From JAHDFB01 sp965658745 (GTDB lineage: Bacteria; Bacteroidota; Bacteroidia; Chitinophagales; Saprospiraceae): a stretch of DNA of 64,000 nucleotides. Below are positions 18,261-27,554 of this stretch, piece after piece (position 1 is the first letter of the stretch; every line of letters begins with the position of its first letter). The stretch spans positions 310,001 to 374,000 of the forward strand of contig CBFHTK010000003.1 in the NCBI GenBank assembly GCA_965658745.1, read 5' to 3'. The notes under the pieces are model-generated. The model made no database searches. It was given only the letters and a program-made list of their open reading frames with translations, and was not told the origin of the DNA. Both the position numbers and the translations under genes were made by a program.

Positions 18261-19370
18261 CTACAAATCGAAGATGTCATCCCATCTCGAGAAAACACTA
18301 GTTTTTGATAGATATTCATTTAAGAATTTATGCCCTGAATTACATTTTACTAGTCGTTCATGCGCATCGTCTACAACCTGTTCTATTGTTGATCCTAGAT
18401 TCTCTGCACTTGCGAAGAAATACATAGGCTCAATTTCTACCAGTTCACACATAACTGGAATGTCGAGGACGATTACAGGTTTCGAATATTGCAATGCTTC
18501 GAAATTAGCCAATCCTAGTGCTTCCGAAAATGAAGGCACGCAGAAGATATCAGTTTTCAAAAAAGCATGATGTAATTCATCTCTGTTTAAATAAGTATCA
18601 TGCTGATACTCAATAGAACTTAGGACTGATTTGTACTTTTCAATATATGAGGGGGCGACTCCTACAAGGTGCAATGAAATCTTCCTAGTCTTCATTTTGG
18701 TAATCTCATTCAGAAGTAGAGCTAATCCTCCTCGATCTGCGTCATGTTTGATAAAGAGAATATTTATCGTATCGCCTATACTTGCGACGGTTGCCGAACC
18801 TGGTAAATCGAAGGATCGAAAGTAGCAGTCTTTAACTTGGATAGGATGCTTAGAGTAGATGTCGACTATAGACTTCTTCATGTACTTTGAGTTCGTTATG
18901 ACTTGCTCTAGAAACTGCACAGCTTTACCTTCGAACCTATGCATCAACCTACGGTACAAATACCTTTTCCACGATGGTTTTTCCACGTAATCTCTCATGA
19001 AATTCTCGTCATGAAGAAATGCCAACACAGGTATTTTATGAATAAGTTTAGCACTATGTAAGGACTCAACGACGCTGTTAAAAAAGACCAAATCGTACGG
19101 TTGATCGCTCGATGTTGATTCATCAATTTGCTGTTTTACCGTCTTATAATAGATAAAGCTTCTATGGTAGGTTTGCAAAATTGGAACCTGCGTAAAAAGT
19201 TTTCGATGCTTGACAAAGGGAATGCTCTTGTAGGTAGAGTTAGTTTCTGGCGAAATGATATCTACATGAATAGATCTGACTGATGCCCATTCAAGAAATA
19301 ATTGTGCAAAAACCGCGGCTCCTGTTTGCGTTAGAGATATTGAACTAGTACAGAAAAGAATTTTCTTCAC
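18261..19370 (-). CDS. glycosyltransferase family 1/4 protein
   Basis: The C-terminal half has the GT-B signature: strand NILFIKHDADRGGLALLL, then HLVGVAPSY, and the donor-binding region DIFCVPSFSEALGLANFEAL with the conserved ExxG-ANFEAL helix and PVIV strand. The N-terminal acceptor domain is less conserved, as is normal. It probably transfers a sugar from a nucleotide donor to a surface glycan or lipid. No other glycan biosynthesis genes surround it, so the product is unknown. At 369 residues the length is typical. Confidence 0.85.
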   Translation of the reverse strand: MKKILFCTSSISLTQTGAAVFAQLFLEWASVRSIHVDIISPETNSTYKSIPFVKHRKLFTQVPILQTYHRSFIYYKTVKQQIDESTSSDQPYDLVFFNSVVESLHSAKLIHKIPVLAFLHDENFMRDYVEKPSWKRYLYRRLMHRFEGKAVQFLEQVITNSKYMKKSIVDIYSKHPIQVKDCYFRSFDLPGSATVASIGDTINILFIKHDADRGGLALLLNEITKMKTRKISLHLVGVAPSYIEKYKSVLSSIEYQHDTYLNRDELHHAFLKTDIFCVPSFSEALGLANFEALQYSKPVIVLDIPVMCELVEIEPMYFFASAENLGSTIEQVVDDAHERLVKCNSGHKFLNEYLSKTSVFSRWDDIFDL

Positions 19371-19576
19371 GATTATAGCTTCGATGACTTTATAAAGTTG
19401 ATGATTTTAAATGATTCGGTACGCTATTTGTGATGAAATGCTTTAGAAGTGTGCAAGCTTCGAAACTTGCTAATTAGAACTTTAACACTATAGAAAAATA
19501 TATTCCTTTAAATTATTTCCAGTAGAAAATAAAATGATTACATTTTCCATTTGTATCTAGAATTAAATACTCAACA

Positions 19577-20491
19577 ATGAAAAACGGTTTAGCATATATT
19601 ACTTGGAGTCTTTTTGGAGCAGTTGCCTTGGGAGTAGTAATTGGGAGTTTGATGTCAAGTCGTTCCATAACCACGGCAGATGAAATTAAAATGCAGCAGC
19701 TTCCTCAAGTGATTAGATCTGTTCCTATTGCAGAAAAAGTAGACTTAGGAGGCGAGCTAGTACCAATTGACAGATTCGATGTGAAAGAAAGACTAGATCG
19801 AGAACTCATGGTTAATTCATACTGGCATAGTAATACGATCCAAGCCATAAAACTCTCGCATAGATTTTTTCCTGTTATTGAACCTATTCTTGCGGAAGAA
19901 GGAGTTCCTGACGACTTCAAATATCTAGCTGTTGCTGAAAGTGACTTGAGATTAAAGACTTCTTATGCTGGTGCTAAAGGCTATTGGCAATTCATGAAGG
20001 CAAGCGGTAAGCAATATGGTCTAGAAATAAACGATGAGGTTGACGAACGTTATCATATCGAACGATCAACTAGAGCTGCTGCAAAATACATCAAGGATCT
20101 GCACGCTAAATTTGGTTCTTGGACAGCTGCAGCTGCTGCTTACAATATGGGTCCAACGAGGCTAAAGAGAATTACCACACAGCAAGGTTCAAAGAACTAT
20201 TTCGATCTAAACTTAAACGACGAAACTAGCAGATATGTATTTAGAGTTCTTGCATTTAAGTATATCCTACAAGATCCAGAAAGCTACGGATTCTATATTC
20301 AACCGGAAGAAAAGTATAAACCACTAGATGACTACTATGTAGTTAGGGTCGATAAATCTGTAAATGATTGGGCGAAATTTGCCTCTGACTATCGAATTAG
20401 TTATCGGGATCTTAAAATCTATAATCCTTGGCTTATTGACCGTAAACTCACGGTTATAAAAAACACTTATGATATAAAAATTCCAATGTAA
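19577..20491 (+). CDS. MltD-like lytic transglycosylase
   Basis: A hydrophobic N-terminus (about residues 5-27) acts as signal or anchor. The SLT domain covers about residues 90-230: the catalytic glutamate lies in YLAVAESDLR, followed by GAKGYWQFM, the ERSTRAAAKYI helix and AAAYNMGP. These are the MltD-type motifs for cleavage of peptidoglycan glycan strands. Only one short LysM-like region (YYVVRVDKSVNDWAKFA... with YNPW) follows, so it is a short MltD variant of 304 residues. It is followed closely by the VanX-like gene, so both may act on the wall. Confidence 0.88.
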   Translation: MKNGLAYITWSLFGAVALGVVIGSLMSSRSITTADEIKMQQLPQVIRSVPIAEKVDLGGELVPIDRFDVKERLDRELMVNSYWHSNTIQAIKLSHRFFPVIEPILAEEGVPDDFKYLAVAESDLRLKTSYAGAKGYWQFMKASGKQYGLEINDEVDERYHIERSTRAAAKYIKDLHAKFGSWTAAAAAYNMGPTRLKRITTQQGSKNYFDLNLNDETSRYVFRVLAFKYILQDPESYGFYIQPEEKYKPLDDYYVVRVDKSVNDWAKFASDYRISYRDLKIYNPWLIDRKLTVIKNTYDIKIPM

Positions 20492-20646
20492 TTATCGTTT
20501 CAAAATCAACAATCATAAGCTTTTCTTATGCGGTCGCATTTTTTGTTGCCTACTGTATTATTCTTGCTTGTTCAGACAAAAAAGTAACAACTGAAAATCA
20601 ACAAGATGAGAAGGAGGGGATAACTGAAAATAATATTGGCGAAATA

Positions 20647-21234
20647 ATGGACTTACGTCCAAAAGTGAAAGAAATCACAATTGTTGATTATGACACCACA
20701 AGATGGTTTGAGATAAAAGACAATGAATTCTTCACCCTTGATATTCGATACGCTTCGGAAAATAATTTTATGAAGCAATCGGTTTACGATTGTCCTCGGT
20801 GTTTCTTGGATAGAAGAACAGCCGAAATGCTAAAGGATGCATCCAAAGAATTCAAAAAGTATTCCTACAAAATATTACTATTTGATTGTTATCGACCACT
20901 TCCGTTCCAAGAAAAACTATGGAAACTTATGCCTGACGCCACGTACGTTACCCCACCTTCCAAAGGATCCATGCACAATCGAGGATCAGCAATAGATATA
21001 TCTCTTCTGAAGACAGATGGAAGCTCTGTAGATATGGGTACAGACTACGACCACTTTGGTAAGAAAGCGCACTACGACTATATGTTACTAGATGACTCCA
21101 TAATTTCTAATAGAAAACTACTAAGATCTACCATGGAAAAATACGGTTTTCGTGGTATACGTACAGAATGGTGGCATTTTAGTAATCAAGAAAGTCCTGC
21201 AGAATTATCAGATTGGCTTTGGTCGTGTGACTAG
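20647..21234 (+). CDS. D-alanyl-D-alanine dipeptidase (VanX-like, M15D), lipoprotein with unclear start
   Basis: The zinc site is visible as SMHNRGSAIDIS (His and Asp ligands) and EWWHF (catalytic Glu and third His), as in VanX/DdpX peptidases that cleave D-Ala-D-Ala. The ATG at 20647 is the first ordinary start, but the frame is open upstream to 20473. It encodes a hydrophobic stretch ending in a lipobox-like ILAC followed by a polar linker. No ATG, GTG or TTG precedes that stretch; an ATT at 20491, overlapping the mltD stop, is the best unconventional candidate. The gene may therefore be a lipoprotein with a rare or mutated start. Confidence 0.8.
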   Translation: MDLRPKVKEITIVDYDTTRWFEIKDNEFFTLDIRYASENNFMKQSVYDCPRCFLDRRTAEMLKDASKEFKKYSYKILLFDCYRPLPFQEKLWKLMPDATYVTPPSKGSMHNRGSAIDISLLKTDGSSVDMGTDYDHFGKKAHYDYMLLDDSIISNRKLLRSTMEKYGFRGIRTEWWHFSNQESPAELSDWLWSCD

Positions 21235-21241
21235 AATAAAT

Positions 21242-21703
21242 CTAAGATTTCCGCTCGTTACTTATCTCATAAACTAAGTGTGGTTCGTACCCTTTTTGAA
21301 TGCAATATTGTTGAGCTTTCTGAATACATACGTACATGGATTCTGATCTGCATTGATCAATCTTCTTCTGCATCAAACCATGCAATGTTTCTAGATAATC
21401 CTCTTCGTCGATTTCTTGCATTGCCTTTCGAATGCAATAATCAGAAACCTGATTTCTAGTTAAATTTAGTTTTATCTTTTTTCTACCCCATTTCTTCTGA
21501 TAGAATTTACCTCTAGCATATGATTTGGCATAGCGCAATTCATCTAGATATTTCTCTTGAATAAGAGCAGACATTACCTCTTCTAAGTCATCTCCGTAGA
21601 TCTCCAAGGCAATTAGTTTCTTGCGAACTTCTGCGTGACTTCTGTCTTGATAAACACAATATTGCTGGAGCTTTGCCAGTGCTATTTCATTAGAGAGCTT
21701 CAC
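21242..21703 (-). CDS. recX: RecX family regulatory protein
   Basis: RecX proteins bind and modulate RecA filaments. The 153-residue helical protein shows the family pattern: SHAEVRKKL near the start, LIQEKYLDELRYAKSYARGKF in the middle and KWGRKKIKLNLTRNQVSDYCI after it. The length is usual. Its start overlaps the upstream HAD phosphatase gene by 14 bases. recA is not in the window. Confidence 0.85.
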   Translation of the reverse strand: MKLSNEIALAKLQQYCVYQDRSHAEVRKKLIALEIYGDDLEEVMSALIQEKYLDELRYAKSYARGKFYQKKWGRKKIKLNLTRNQVSDYCIRKAMQEIDEEDYLETLHGLMQKKIDQCRSESMYVCIQKAQQYCIQKGYEPHLVYEISNERKS

Positions 21704-22334
21704 AGGCGTCGATATATTCTTGAAGTTTATCTTCGATTTTCAAACTAGGATCATGATATACAGCATGCCATTCGCATTCCATTGCTGCTGTCACATTGGC
21801 CATCGTGTCATCGATGAACAAGGTCTCACGTGGATCGATTTTTTCGGCCTCGATCAACGCCTGATAGATTTCTGCATCTGGTTTTCGATGTCCCATTTCG
21901 TGGGAGTAGTAGATGCTATGAAAGTAGTCCGTCCAATTTCTGACACCATGTCGCTTCTCCAGAATATTATGCATTACGTACTGAATGTGAAAAGCATTGG
22001 TGTTGCTCAGAATCAAGGAACGATAATTCTTCTTAACTCCTTCCAAAAACGGAAGCAATTCCATTCGTATATCTATTAACATAGCATTGTATGCCTTGAT
22101 AATTTCTAAGGGTTCTAGATTTCCACCTCTTAAGCTTTGAATCTTCCAAATAAAAGTCTCGTTGGTGATTTTTCCTCTCTCAAAATCAAGAAAAAAGTCA
22201 CCCATTTTGTTGAGTACATTGTCCATAGTGATCTCCTCGTCTAGTAACTCTGAGAACGCTCGGAAAGTTGCAGGTTGGTCTAATTCTAAGAGTATACCAC
22301 CAAAGTCAAAAACAATGTTCTTTATAGTTGCCAT
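21690..22334 (-). CDS. HAD superfamily (subclass IA) phosphatase
   Basis: Motif I reads VFDFGGILLELD, with the FGG variant of the YihX/epoxide hydrolase-like group rather than DxD. Motif II is LILSNTNAFH, and motif IV is LFIDDTMANV. The helical cap is inserted after motif I. These enzymes dephosphorylate small sugar phosphates or nucleotides; the substrate is not predictable. The start ATG lies 2 bases before the assembly gap. The 3' end overlaps recX. Confidence 0.87.
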   Translation of the reverse strand: MATIKNIVFDFGGILLELDQPATFRAFSELLDEEITMDNVLNKMGDFFLDFERGKITNETFIWKIQSLRGGNLEPLEIIKAYNAMLIDIRMELLPFLEGVKKNYRSLILSNTNAFHIQYVMHNILEKRHGVRNWTDYFHSIYYSHEMGHRKPDAEIYQALIEAEKIDPRETLFIDDTMANVTAAMECEWHAVYHDPSLKIEDKLQEYIDACEAL

Positions 22335-22336
22335 TA

Positions 22337-22434
22337 NNNNNNNNNNNNNNNNNNNNNNNNNNNNNNNNNNNNNNNNNNNNNNNNNNNNNNNNNNNNNNNN
22401 NNNNNNNNNNNNNNNNNNNNNNNNNNNNNNNNNN
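22337..22434. other. assembly gap (98 N)
   Basis: A run of 98 undetermined bases. It removes the 3' end of the PH-domain gene and the region just upstream of the HAD gene. Whether 98 is a measured or arbitrary size is unknown. Confidence 0.99.
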
Positions 22435-23877
22435 TGGTATCTTCATTTCTCCTGCCGCTGTATAGAGAACCAAGTTAGCAAGCTTGTATCTTCGTTGATA
22501 AATGCCTTGAACAATATCAACCGCTTGCACCTTATACCAAGGAATTATCTCTCTATAATTACCATAGATTCCTTTCTTGCGAAATATCATGAAATCATTG
22601 AATGCAAATCTCGACTTTCTATACTGAATGAAAGTAGTAATCGAGAAATACAAAAAATAGATCACCCCTATTACTAATAGAATATAGAGCTTTAAGTAAA
22701 TTCCAACAGCACAGATTATAATAGCCGGAAAGGCAATAAAGTATATAAGGTTTCTATAAAAAAAGTGCTTGCTTATAGGAAATTCGAACGATGCTTTATC
22801 CATTTCCTCTCCGTACAAATGACGAAGCGTTTGCTGAATATAATCTTCCGTAATAATCGGAATCGACATGGAGCGATTGCGATCTGAATCTGCGCTTCTC
22901 GCTTGCTTCAACCACAACACAAAAATTCCAAAAATTCGTCTTAATGGATTGTCTCCCCAAGCTACTTTCTGAATCTTATTATCTGGAGCCGAAAATTCCT
23001 TACGATTAATTAATCCAGAATATATCTTGAATCCATTAGTTAATCGATCAAAACTTAATCCGTAATATCTTAAGTACGTGCGAACAATACTTACAAGTAC
23101 AAGAATCAAGATTAATGCTGGAATAAAACTCAGAGCAGTAATAAGTCCTGGATTAAATTGCTCAAATACTTCCAAATCCTTTATTCTGTCTTCAACTTTG
23201 AAGCCTGCTTCGTTTGCAGTAGAGAACAAGTATCCGACCACTGCAATCATCCACAAACCTGCTCGAAGGTGATTTTCTGTCAATCCAATCTTAAGTAGTT
23301 GTCCACCAGACAATTGAAAAATAGTTTGATTTGTCCTGTCTTCCAACTCCTCCCAAATCACAGGCTCCTTTTCAGAGTCATCTTCTAAAGCTGCTGGAAT
23401 TTGAATCTTCTTTCGTTCAAGAATAATCTGCCGAAGTTCGTTGGCAACCGGTTGTTCAAGAGCGTCAAAAGAGAATTCCTTCTTCGATGAACCGGCTGTA
23501 TCAATCTCTACTTTGACGTTTTGAAAAATCTGAAGTAAAATGTTCTGTTCGAAATTAACTGTCTGTATTCTTGAAAATGGAATGTTGATATTTGATTTCT
23601 TAAAAACCCCTTTTTGTATCCATAATTCATCGTCTTCAATTCGAAAATAGAATCTATAATAAGACAAAAGTGCCATCACAATTACAATCACAGAAATCGC
23701 AATAAATAATCCCCACAAAGCAACCATTGAAGACTTGCTGATTCCCACTGCTAGTACTGCAATAAGGGCAAGAAACTGACGGAATGCTACTTTATAAAAC
23801 TTCCAAATCAACAAGAGAATCGCTACTTTAGATTGTCTAGTATTAACAGAAAAATTGTGACTAGTACTCATCTTCAC
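22435..23877 (-). CDS. PH domain membrane protein, YdbT-like (3' end lost in gap)
   Basis: Visible coding is 481 codons, cut by the N run. Pairs of hydrophobic segments alternate with bacterial PH-like (bPH2/DUF304) domains: the first around FRIEDDELWIQKGVFKKSNINIPFSRIQTV, the second around FDRLTNGFKIYSGLINRKEFSAP, and the third near the gap (GIYGNYREIIPWYKVQAV). This three-domain form matches YdbT, the partner of YdbS, of unsettled function; Bacillus members affect resistance to fermentation products of Bacillus competitors. It overlaps the YdbS-like gene upstream by 17 bases. Confidence 0.85.
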
Positions 23878-24406
23878 CCGTTTTCTTCAAGATGAAAGAC
23901 TTCATACGAAGCGCATCATCATGTAACAAACCCGGAATATTGAGATCACTTCGGCTTCCTCCAGCAGTGAATATCTTCAATTTGGCTAAACTCAAAGCGC
24001 GCTCCAATACACCTTGATTAACTTCAGCGTGTTGAATGCGATTGTAGGGAATGTGCACGATTTTTCGAAAAATCAAGCCTGTACGATATATCACATCCTT
24101 CTCCCTTAATACATAACCCTTCCACTGAAATCCCAAAACATCAAGTAAAACAGTTAGAATACAAAGCAAAGCTATAGCGCCGATAAAATAGTAATAGTAA
24201 TCATTCAAAAATGAAATCGGCTTCTTACCAAACATCTTGAAGCCCGCAATTCCTAGAAGAAGGAGTATCCAGACAAAAATATCGTTCATGATCTTTATTC
24301 CGAGATATTTCCTATTGATAGGCAAAAAATCAACATACTCTGCCTGAGGAATGGATTCGAAATCTATAGGAACATTGTTAAAATCATTCATTATTTTGGA
24401 TGGCAA
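23861..24406 (-). CDS. PH domain membrane protein, YdbS-like
   Basis: Two hydrophobic segments near residues 40-60 and 70-95 precede one bPH2 domain with the typical YRTGLIFRKIVHIPYNRIQHAEV pattern and the TAGG turn. This is the short partner in the ydbS-ydbT gene pair. The first ATG (24406) and another at 24391 (MNDFNNVPIDFES) are both possible starts. The tail overlaps the YdbT-like gene, which implies coupled translation. The role is thought to be membrane-associated but is not defined. Confidence 0.85.
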   Translation of the reverse strand: MPSKIMNDFNNVPIDFESIPQAEYVDFLPINRKYLGIKIMNDIFVWILLLLGIAGFKMFGKKPISFLNDYYYYFIGAIALLCILTVLLDVLGFQWKGYVLREKDVIYRTGLIFRKIVHIPYNRIQHAEVNQGVLERALSLAKLKIFTAGGSRSDLNIPGLLHDDALRMKSFILKKTGEDEY

Positions 24407-24666
24407 GGCTTCTTTGTTACCATAACCTCTAAAATAACGACTTTATCCAATTTTCATTCAATAGGTTCTGTTTTCCTTTGGCGGATAATATATGTTTAAG
24501 TATTGAAGTACAATGTAATGATCTAGAGTAAACGCTGAAAATAGTGTAAATGACTTCAATATAATACTACAATGTAATTATTCAGCTGCACCGATTCTGC
24601 TATCAAAGCACCACGAATGAACCAATTCAGAAAAATTCTCTTCTTATATATCGAAAGTAGTTGTTT

Positions 24667-25299
24667 ATGAATCAGTCTAGATTTATTGAAAATCTACAGG
24701 AATCATTATTAGATGATCTGCCTGGGTATTCTGCACAAAAAAATATGGAACCGCCTTTGCGGAATATGATCCCCGTTTCTGAAAAGCCAGCAAGAAAGGC
24801 AGCAACGATGCTTCCACTATACTATAAAGAAGGTTGGAAATTCATACTCATTCAGAGAAGCTCACATCCTCTGGACAAGCATAAAGGACAGATTAGTTTT
24901 CCTGGAGGAAGTATCGAAACTAAAGAAACGGCTGCGGCAGCTGCACTTCGTGAAACCGAAGAAGAAGTAAGTATTCCCAGGAACCAAATTCAATTAGTCG
25001 GCAAATTATCTGATCTCTTCATTCCTGTCAGCAATTTCAATGTATCTCCCCATATTGGCTTTGTTGACATGGAGGGTATTACCTTGAAAGGTCAAGCCTC
25101 CGAGGTACAAAAAATCATACATGTTGATTTGAATCAGTTTATGGAAGATAGCGCAATTCAATTCAAGGATATGAAGATGCAAAATGGAATGCTGATCAAA
25201 AATGTACCTTACTTTGATCTTAGCAATGAAATCGTCTGGGGGGCTACAGCTATGATGCTTAGTGAATTTAGGACAATCTGTAAGCGGATTGCCAAATAA
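24667..25299 (+). CDS. NUDIX hydrolase, CoA pyrophosphatase-like
   Basis: The NUDIX box is present as GGSIETKETAAAAALRETEE followed by EVSI, matching GX5EX7REUXEEXGU. The preceding LIQRSSHPLDKHKGQISFPGG stretch carries the upstream motif of CoA diphosphatases (NudL/PCD1 type). The enzyme would cleave CoA or its derivatives into phosphopantetheine and 3',5'-ADP. I use the ATG at 24667; a TTG at 24661 extends it by two residues. It is a single gene with a 260-base AT-rich region upstream in which I see nothing else. Confidence 0.88.
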   Translation: MNQSRFIENLQESLLDDLPGYSAQKNMEPPLRNMIPVSEKPARKAATMLPLYYKEGWKFILIQRSSHPLDKHKGQISFPGGSIETKETAAAAALRETEEEVSIPRNQIQLVGKLSDLFIPVSNFNVSPHIGFVDMEGITLKGQASEVQKIIHVDLNQFMEDSAIQFKDMKMQNGMLIKNVPYFDLSNEIVWGATAMMLSEFRTICKRIAK

Positions 25300-25349
25300 G
25301 CGAGAATCATTTTGTATTTTGCATCCTTTATCTTAACTAACTAAAATAC

Positions 25350-26069
25350 ATGAAATATCTACTTACTCTCGTTGGCCTCTTTTTGATGTGTCAAATGCAC
25401 GCTCAAAAACATCAGTACTTTTCACAGCCAATGGAATCCTTTTCTGTAAAAAAGACATCTTACATTACACTTTCTGATGGAACTGAAATAGAAGGAACAT
25501 TAAAAAGGTTTAAGCGAAAAAAAGGCTTAATAAAGTCAATTAAGATCAAGGTTAATGGAGAAGCAATAGAGTATTTAGCTACTGAGATAAAGCAAATGTA
25601 TTTGCCTGAATCGGGAGTAGGTGAACTTGGAAGATTTCTTGACGCTGCATTTGACGCGACACAATGGGATAATACAAGCCTCAACGCTGAACATCTGAAG
25701 GATAGTTACGCTTTCTTCGAAGCAACAAATACACAAATTCGAAAGAAAAAAGAAGGAGTTGTTTTACTCCAATTGCTAAATCCTGCATTTTCCTCGCAAG
25801 TAAAAGTAAATCAGGATCCTTTTGCCGCAGAAACAAATAGTTTATCCTTAGGAGGTATTGAGGTTGCAGGAGGTGTAGATAAATCCTACTTTGTGAAGAA
25901 GGGTGATGGAAAAGCGGAACGAGTTATGAAAAAAAACTATGAAGATTATGAAAAAATGCTTTATGGAGATTGTCAAAAAATGAAGAACTACTTAAAGAAA
26001 CAAAAAAGACTTTCATGGTCAGACTTTCCTGAACATGTATTTACATATGCTCAAGATTGTAAAGAATAA
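25350..26069 (+). CDS. secreted protein of unknown function
   Basis: A signal peptide (MKYLLTLVGLFLMCQMHAQ) begins the 239-residue protein. The mature part starts with beta-rich sequence (SYITLSDGTEIEGTLKRFKRKKG) that resembles small SH3-like or Sm-like barrels found in secreted Bacteroidota proteins. The C-terminal third is helical with paired Cys (YGDCQKMKNY, YAQDCKE). No catalytic motif is seen and I cannot name a family. It ends with a strong terminator. Confidence 0.7.
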   Translation: MKYLLTLVGLFLMCQMHAQKHQYFSQPMESFSVKKTSYITLSDGTEIEGTLKRFKRKKGLIKSIKIKVNGEAIEYLATEIKQMYLPESGVGELGRFLDAAFDATQWDNTSLNAEHLKDSYAFFEATNTQIRKKKEGVVLLQLLNPAFSSQVKVNQDPFAAETNSLSLGGIEVAGGVDKSYFVKKGDGKAERVMKKNYEDYEKMLYGDCQKMKNYLKKQKRLSWSDFPEHVFTYAQDCKE

Positions 26070-26093
26070 TTTGACGAAACTAACGGACAAAAA

Positions 26094-26130
26094 AAAGCAC
26101 CGCAGAAATTCTGCGGTGCTTTTTTTATTT
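26094..26130 (+). terminator. intrinsic terminator, possibly bidirectional
   Basis: AGCACCGCAG (26097-26106) pairs with CTGCGGTGCT (26111-26120) around an AAATT loop, with T7 after it and A-rich sequence before it. It can serve both the secreted-protein gene and the convergent sigma operon. Confidence 0.88.
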
Positions 26131-26141
26131 ATCAATATTGC

Positions 26142-26375
26142 TTAGAGCTTTATTCTATTCTTAATGTTATTTATTAAATTATCGGAACACGTACTGCGTT
26201 TAACTTTGGATTTCAATAGGTTTCTAAAATTACCTTCTTGTTCAAAAACGCGACCTAATTGAGGATCTGATTTTGCTTGATTTACTACTTGCAAACCTTC
26301 TTCTGATGAAAGTGCGTTGTCAAAATAAAGATCCACTTTTTGGCGGAAATTGTCTAGTTGTTCCGAAGTTCTCAT
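26142..26375 (-). CDS. small putative anti-sigma factor
   Basis: This 77-residue soluble helical protein follows the ECF sigma gene in the same direction, 126 bases away. Its pattern (a short helix with LYFDNALSSEEG, then a helix with QAKSDPQLGRVFEQE, and the C-terminal SDNLINNIKNRIKL) resembles the short soluble anti-sigma proteins that follow sigma genes in Bacteroidota. One Cys is present and no HxxxCxxC zinc motif, so it would be a zinc-free type. Function is inferred mainly from position. Confidence 0.6.
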   Translation of the reverse strand: MRTSEQLDNFRQKVDLYFDNALSSEEGLQVVNQAKSDPQLGRVFEQEGNFRNLLKSKVKRSTCSDNLINNIKNRIKL

Positions 26376-26501
26376 AAACTAAAATTAAGATTAATGTAAA
26401 AAGCTGTAAACAAATTATTTTAAAGTCAAATCAATATTGAAAATAGATACCCTGTACCCTGTACCAGACAAGAAACAACCTTAAGCTAGCAAAGCTCTTG
26501 T

Positions 26502-27116
26502 TTATTCCTCTTCTTCTTGAGTATTCTTCTTCAATTTACGAGCACCACGCATGTCACTATAACCCTGTGACTCCGCATATGCTTTAAGTTTCTCTTTCAA
26601 TATGTTTCTTGCACGAAACAATCTTGATCTTACAGTACCTATGGGAACATCTATGATCTTAGATATTTCCTCGTATGTGAATCCTTCTACATCACAAAGT
26701 AAAACCACTGTTCTGAAGTCAATCGGTAGGTTGTTGATCTCCTTTGTGATCTCATCCCCCATAATATTCTCAAAAATTTCTTGTCGTAAATCGAGATAAC
26801 TTGTTTTTGAGTTATCATCATTATCATGATAACTAACAATCTCCTCGAAATCAACGCGAGTGGGTCGTTTTACCTTTTTCCTATACTGGTTTATATAGGC
26901 GTTTTTCAAAATCTTAAACAGCCAAGCTTTCGCATTAGTTCCCTCATTATACTTATCAATGAATCTATATGCCTTTAAATATGTTTCTTGAACTAAATCC
27001 TCAGCATCCTGATCATCAAAAGTTAGATGATACGCAAAGGTTTTGAGTGCGTCTATATGTGGTAGTAGCTCTTTTTCGAAGACTTCGATTTTCTTCGTTT
27101 GTTCCTTATCAGTCAA
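26502..27116 (-). CDS. ECF RNA polymerase sigma factor
   Basis: Region 2 is seen in DQDAEDLVQETYLKAYRFID and the -10-recognition helix with AWLFKILKNAYINQYRK. Region 4 is VLLCDVEGFTYEEISKIIDV followed by PIGTVRSRLFRARNIL. The 204 residues include an acidic linker (SYHDNDDNSKTSY) between the regions and a charged tail ending in EEEE. This is the RpoE-like ECF group common in Bacteroidota. The stimulus is unknown; the 77-residue gene downstream is the likely regulator. Confidence 0.93.
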   Translation of the reverse strand: MTDKEQTKKIEVFEKELLPHIDALKTFAYHLTFDDQDAEDLVQETYLKAYRFIDKYNEGTNAKAWLFKILKNAYINQYRKKVKRPTRVDFEEIVSYHDNDDNSKTSYLDLRQEIFENIMGDEITKEINNLPIDFRTVVLLCDVEGFTYEEISKIIDVPIGTVRSRLFRARNILKEKLKAYAESQGYSDMRGARKLKKNTQEEEE

Positions 27117-27182
27117 AAGTTAAAATTTTATGCGAAAATATGAATTATATCCCTTTATAAGACGATTTCGCCCATACTTACG

Positions 27183-27554
27183 TTACAAATGGTATTTTTC
27201 CAAAGGCTGAGCAAGTAGGAATGACTCCTCACTAGCGAGACTCATGTCCATCGCCCAAGTCTCTGGGATTGTCTCCTCAAAAAGTAAACACCCTTCAATG
27301 ATATATGGATAGATTTCATCATATCGCATATTCTTATTCATCACAATTCTCCGATAAATATGCGATCGATTGATCTGATTTGGATCATGTAAGCCAGATG
27401 CTGCCATCAGTTCGACAAAACTTTTTATGCTCTCCTTATGATAGTTGGCTATTCGATTCTTTTTATCCTCTACCACAAGACCTTTAACCAGCTGTTCTTT
27501 CTGGGTCGCAACACCTGTTGGACAAGTATTCAAATTACATTCGAGAGCCTGAAT
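27183..27554 (-). pseudogene. C-terminal fragment of FMN-binding glutamate synthase family protein
   Basis: The reading frame shows the end of a GltB-like FMN domain: IQALECNLNTCPTGVATQ, then VKGLVVEDKKNRIANYHKES, and the family-specific tail with YDEIYPYIIEG and FEETIPETW. The full-length family is about 500 residues or more, so only the last 124 codons remain. No ATG precedes them in frame; a TTG at 27533 gives a spurious short frame. Homology stops abruptly near 27554, where the opposite strand begins to read as the end of EgtD. A deletion or a misjoined assembly explains both. Confidence 0.8.

Noticed and set aside
26448..26467. Short direct repeat ACCCTGT/ACCCTGTAC between the anti-sigma and sigma genes
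   Set aside because: Only two copies of 8-9 bases; no sign of function.
27438..27545. ATG-started N-terminus of the plus-strand frame that ends in EgtD sequence
   Set aside because: This part is antisense to the glutamate synthase fragment and does not resemble EgtD, so the ATG is accidental.
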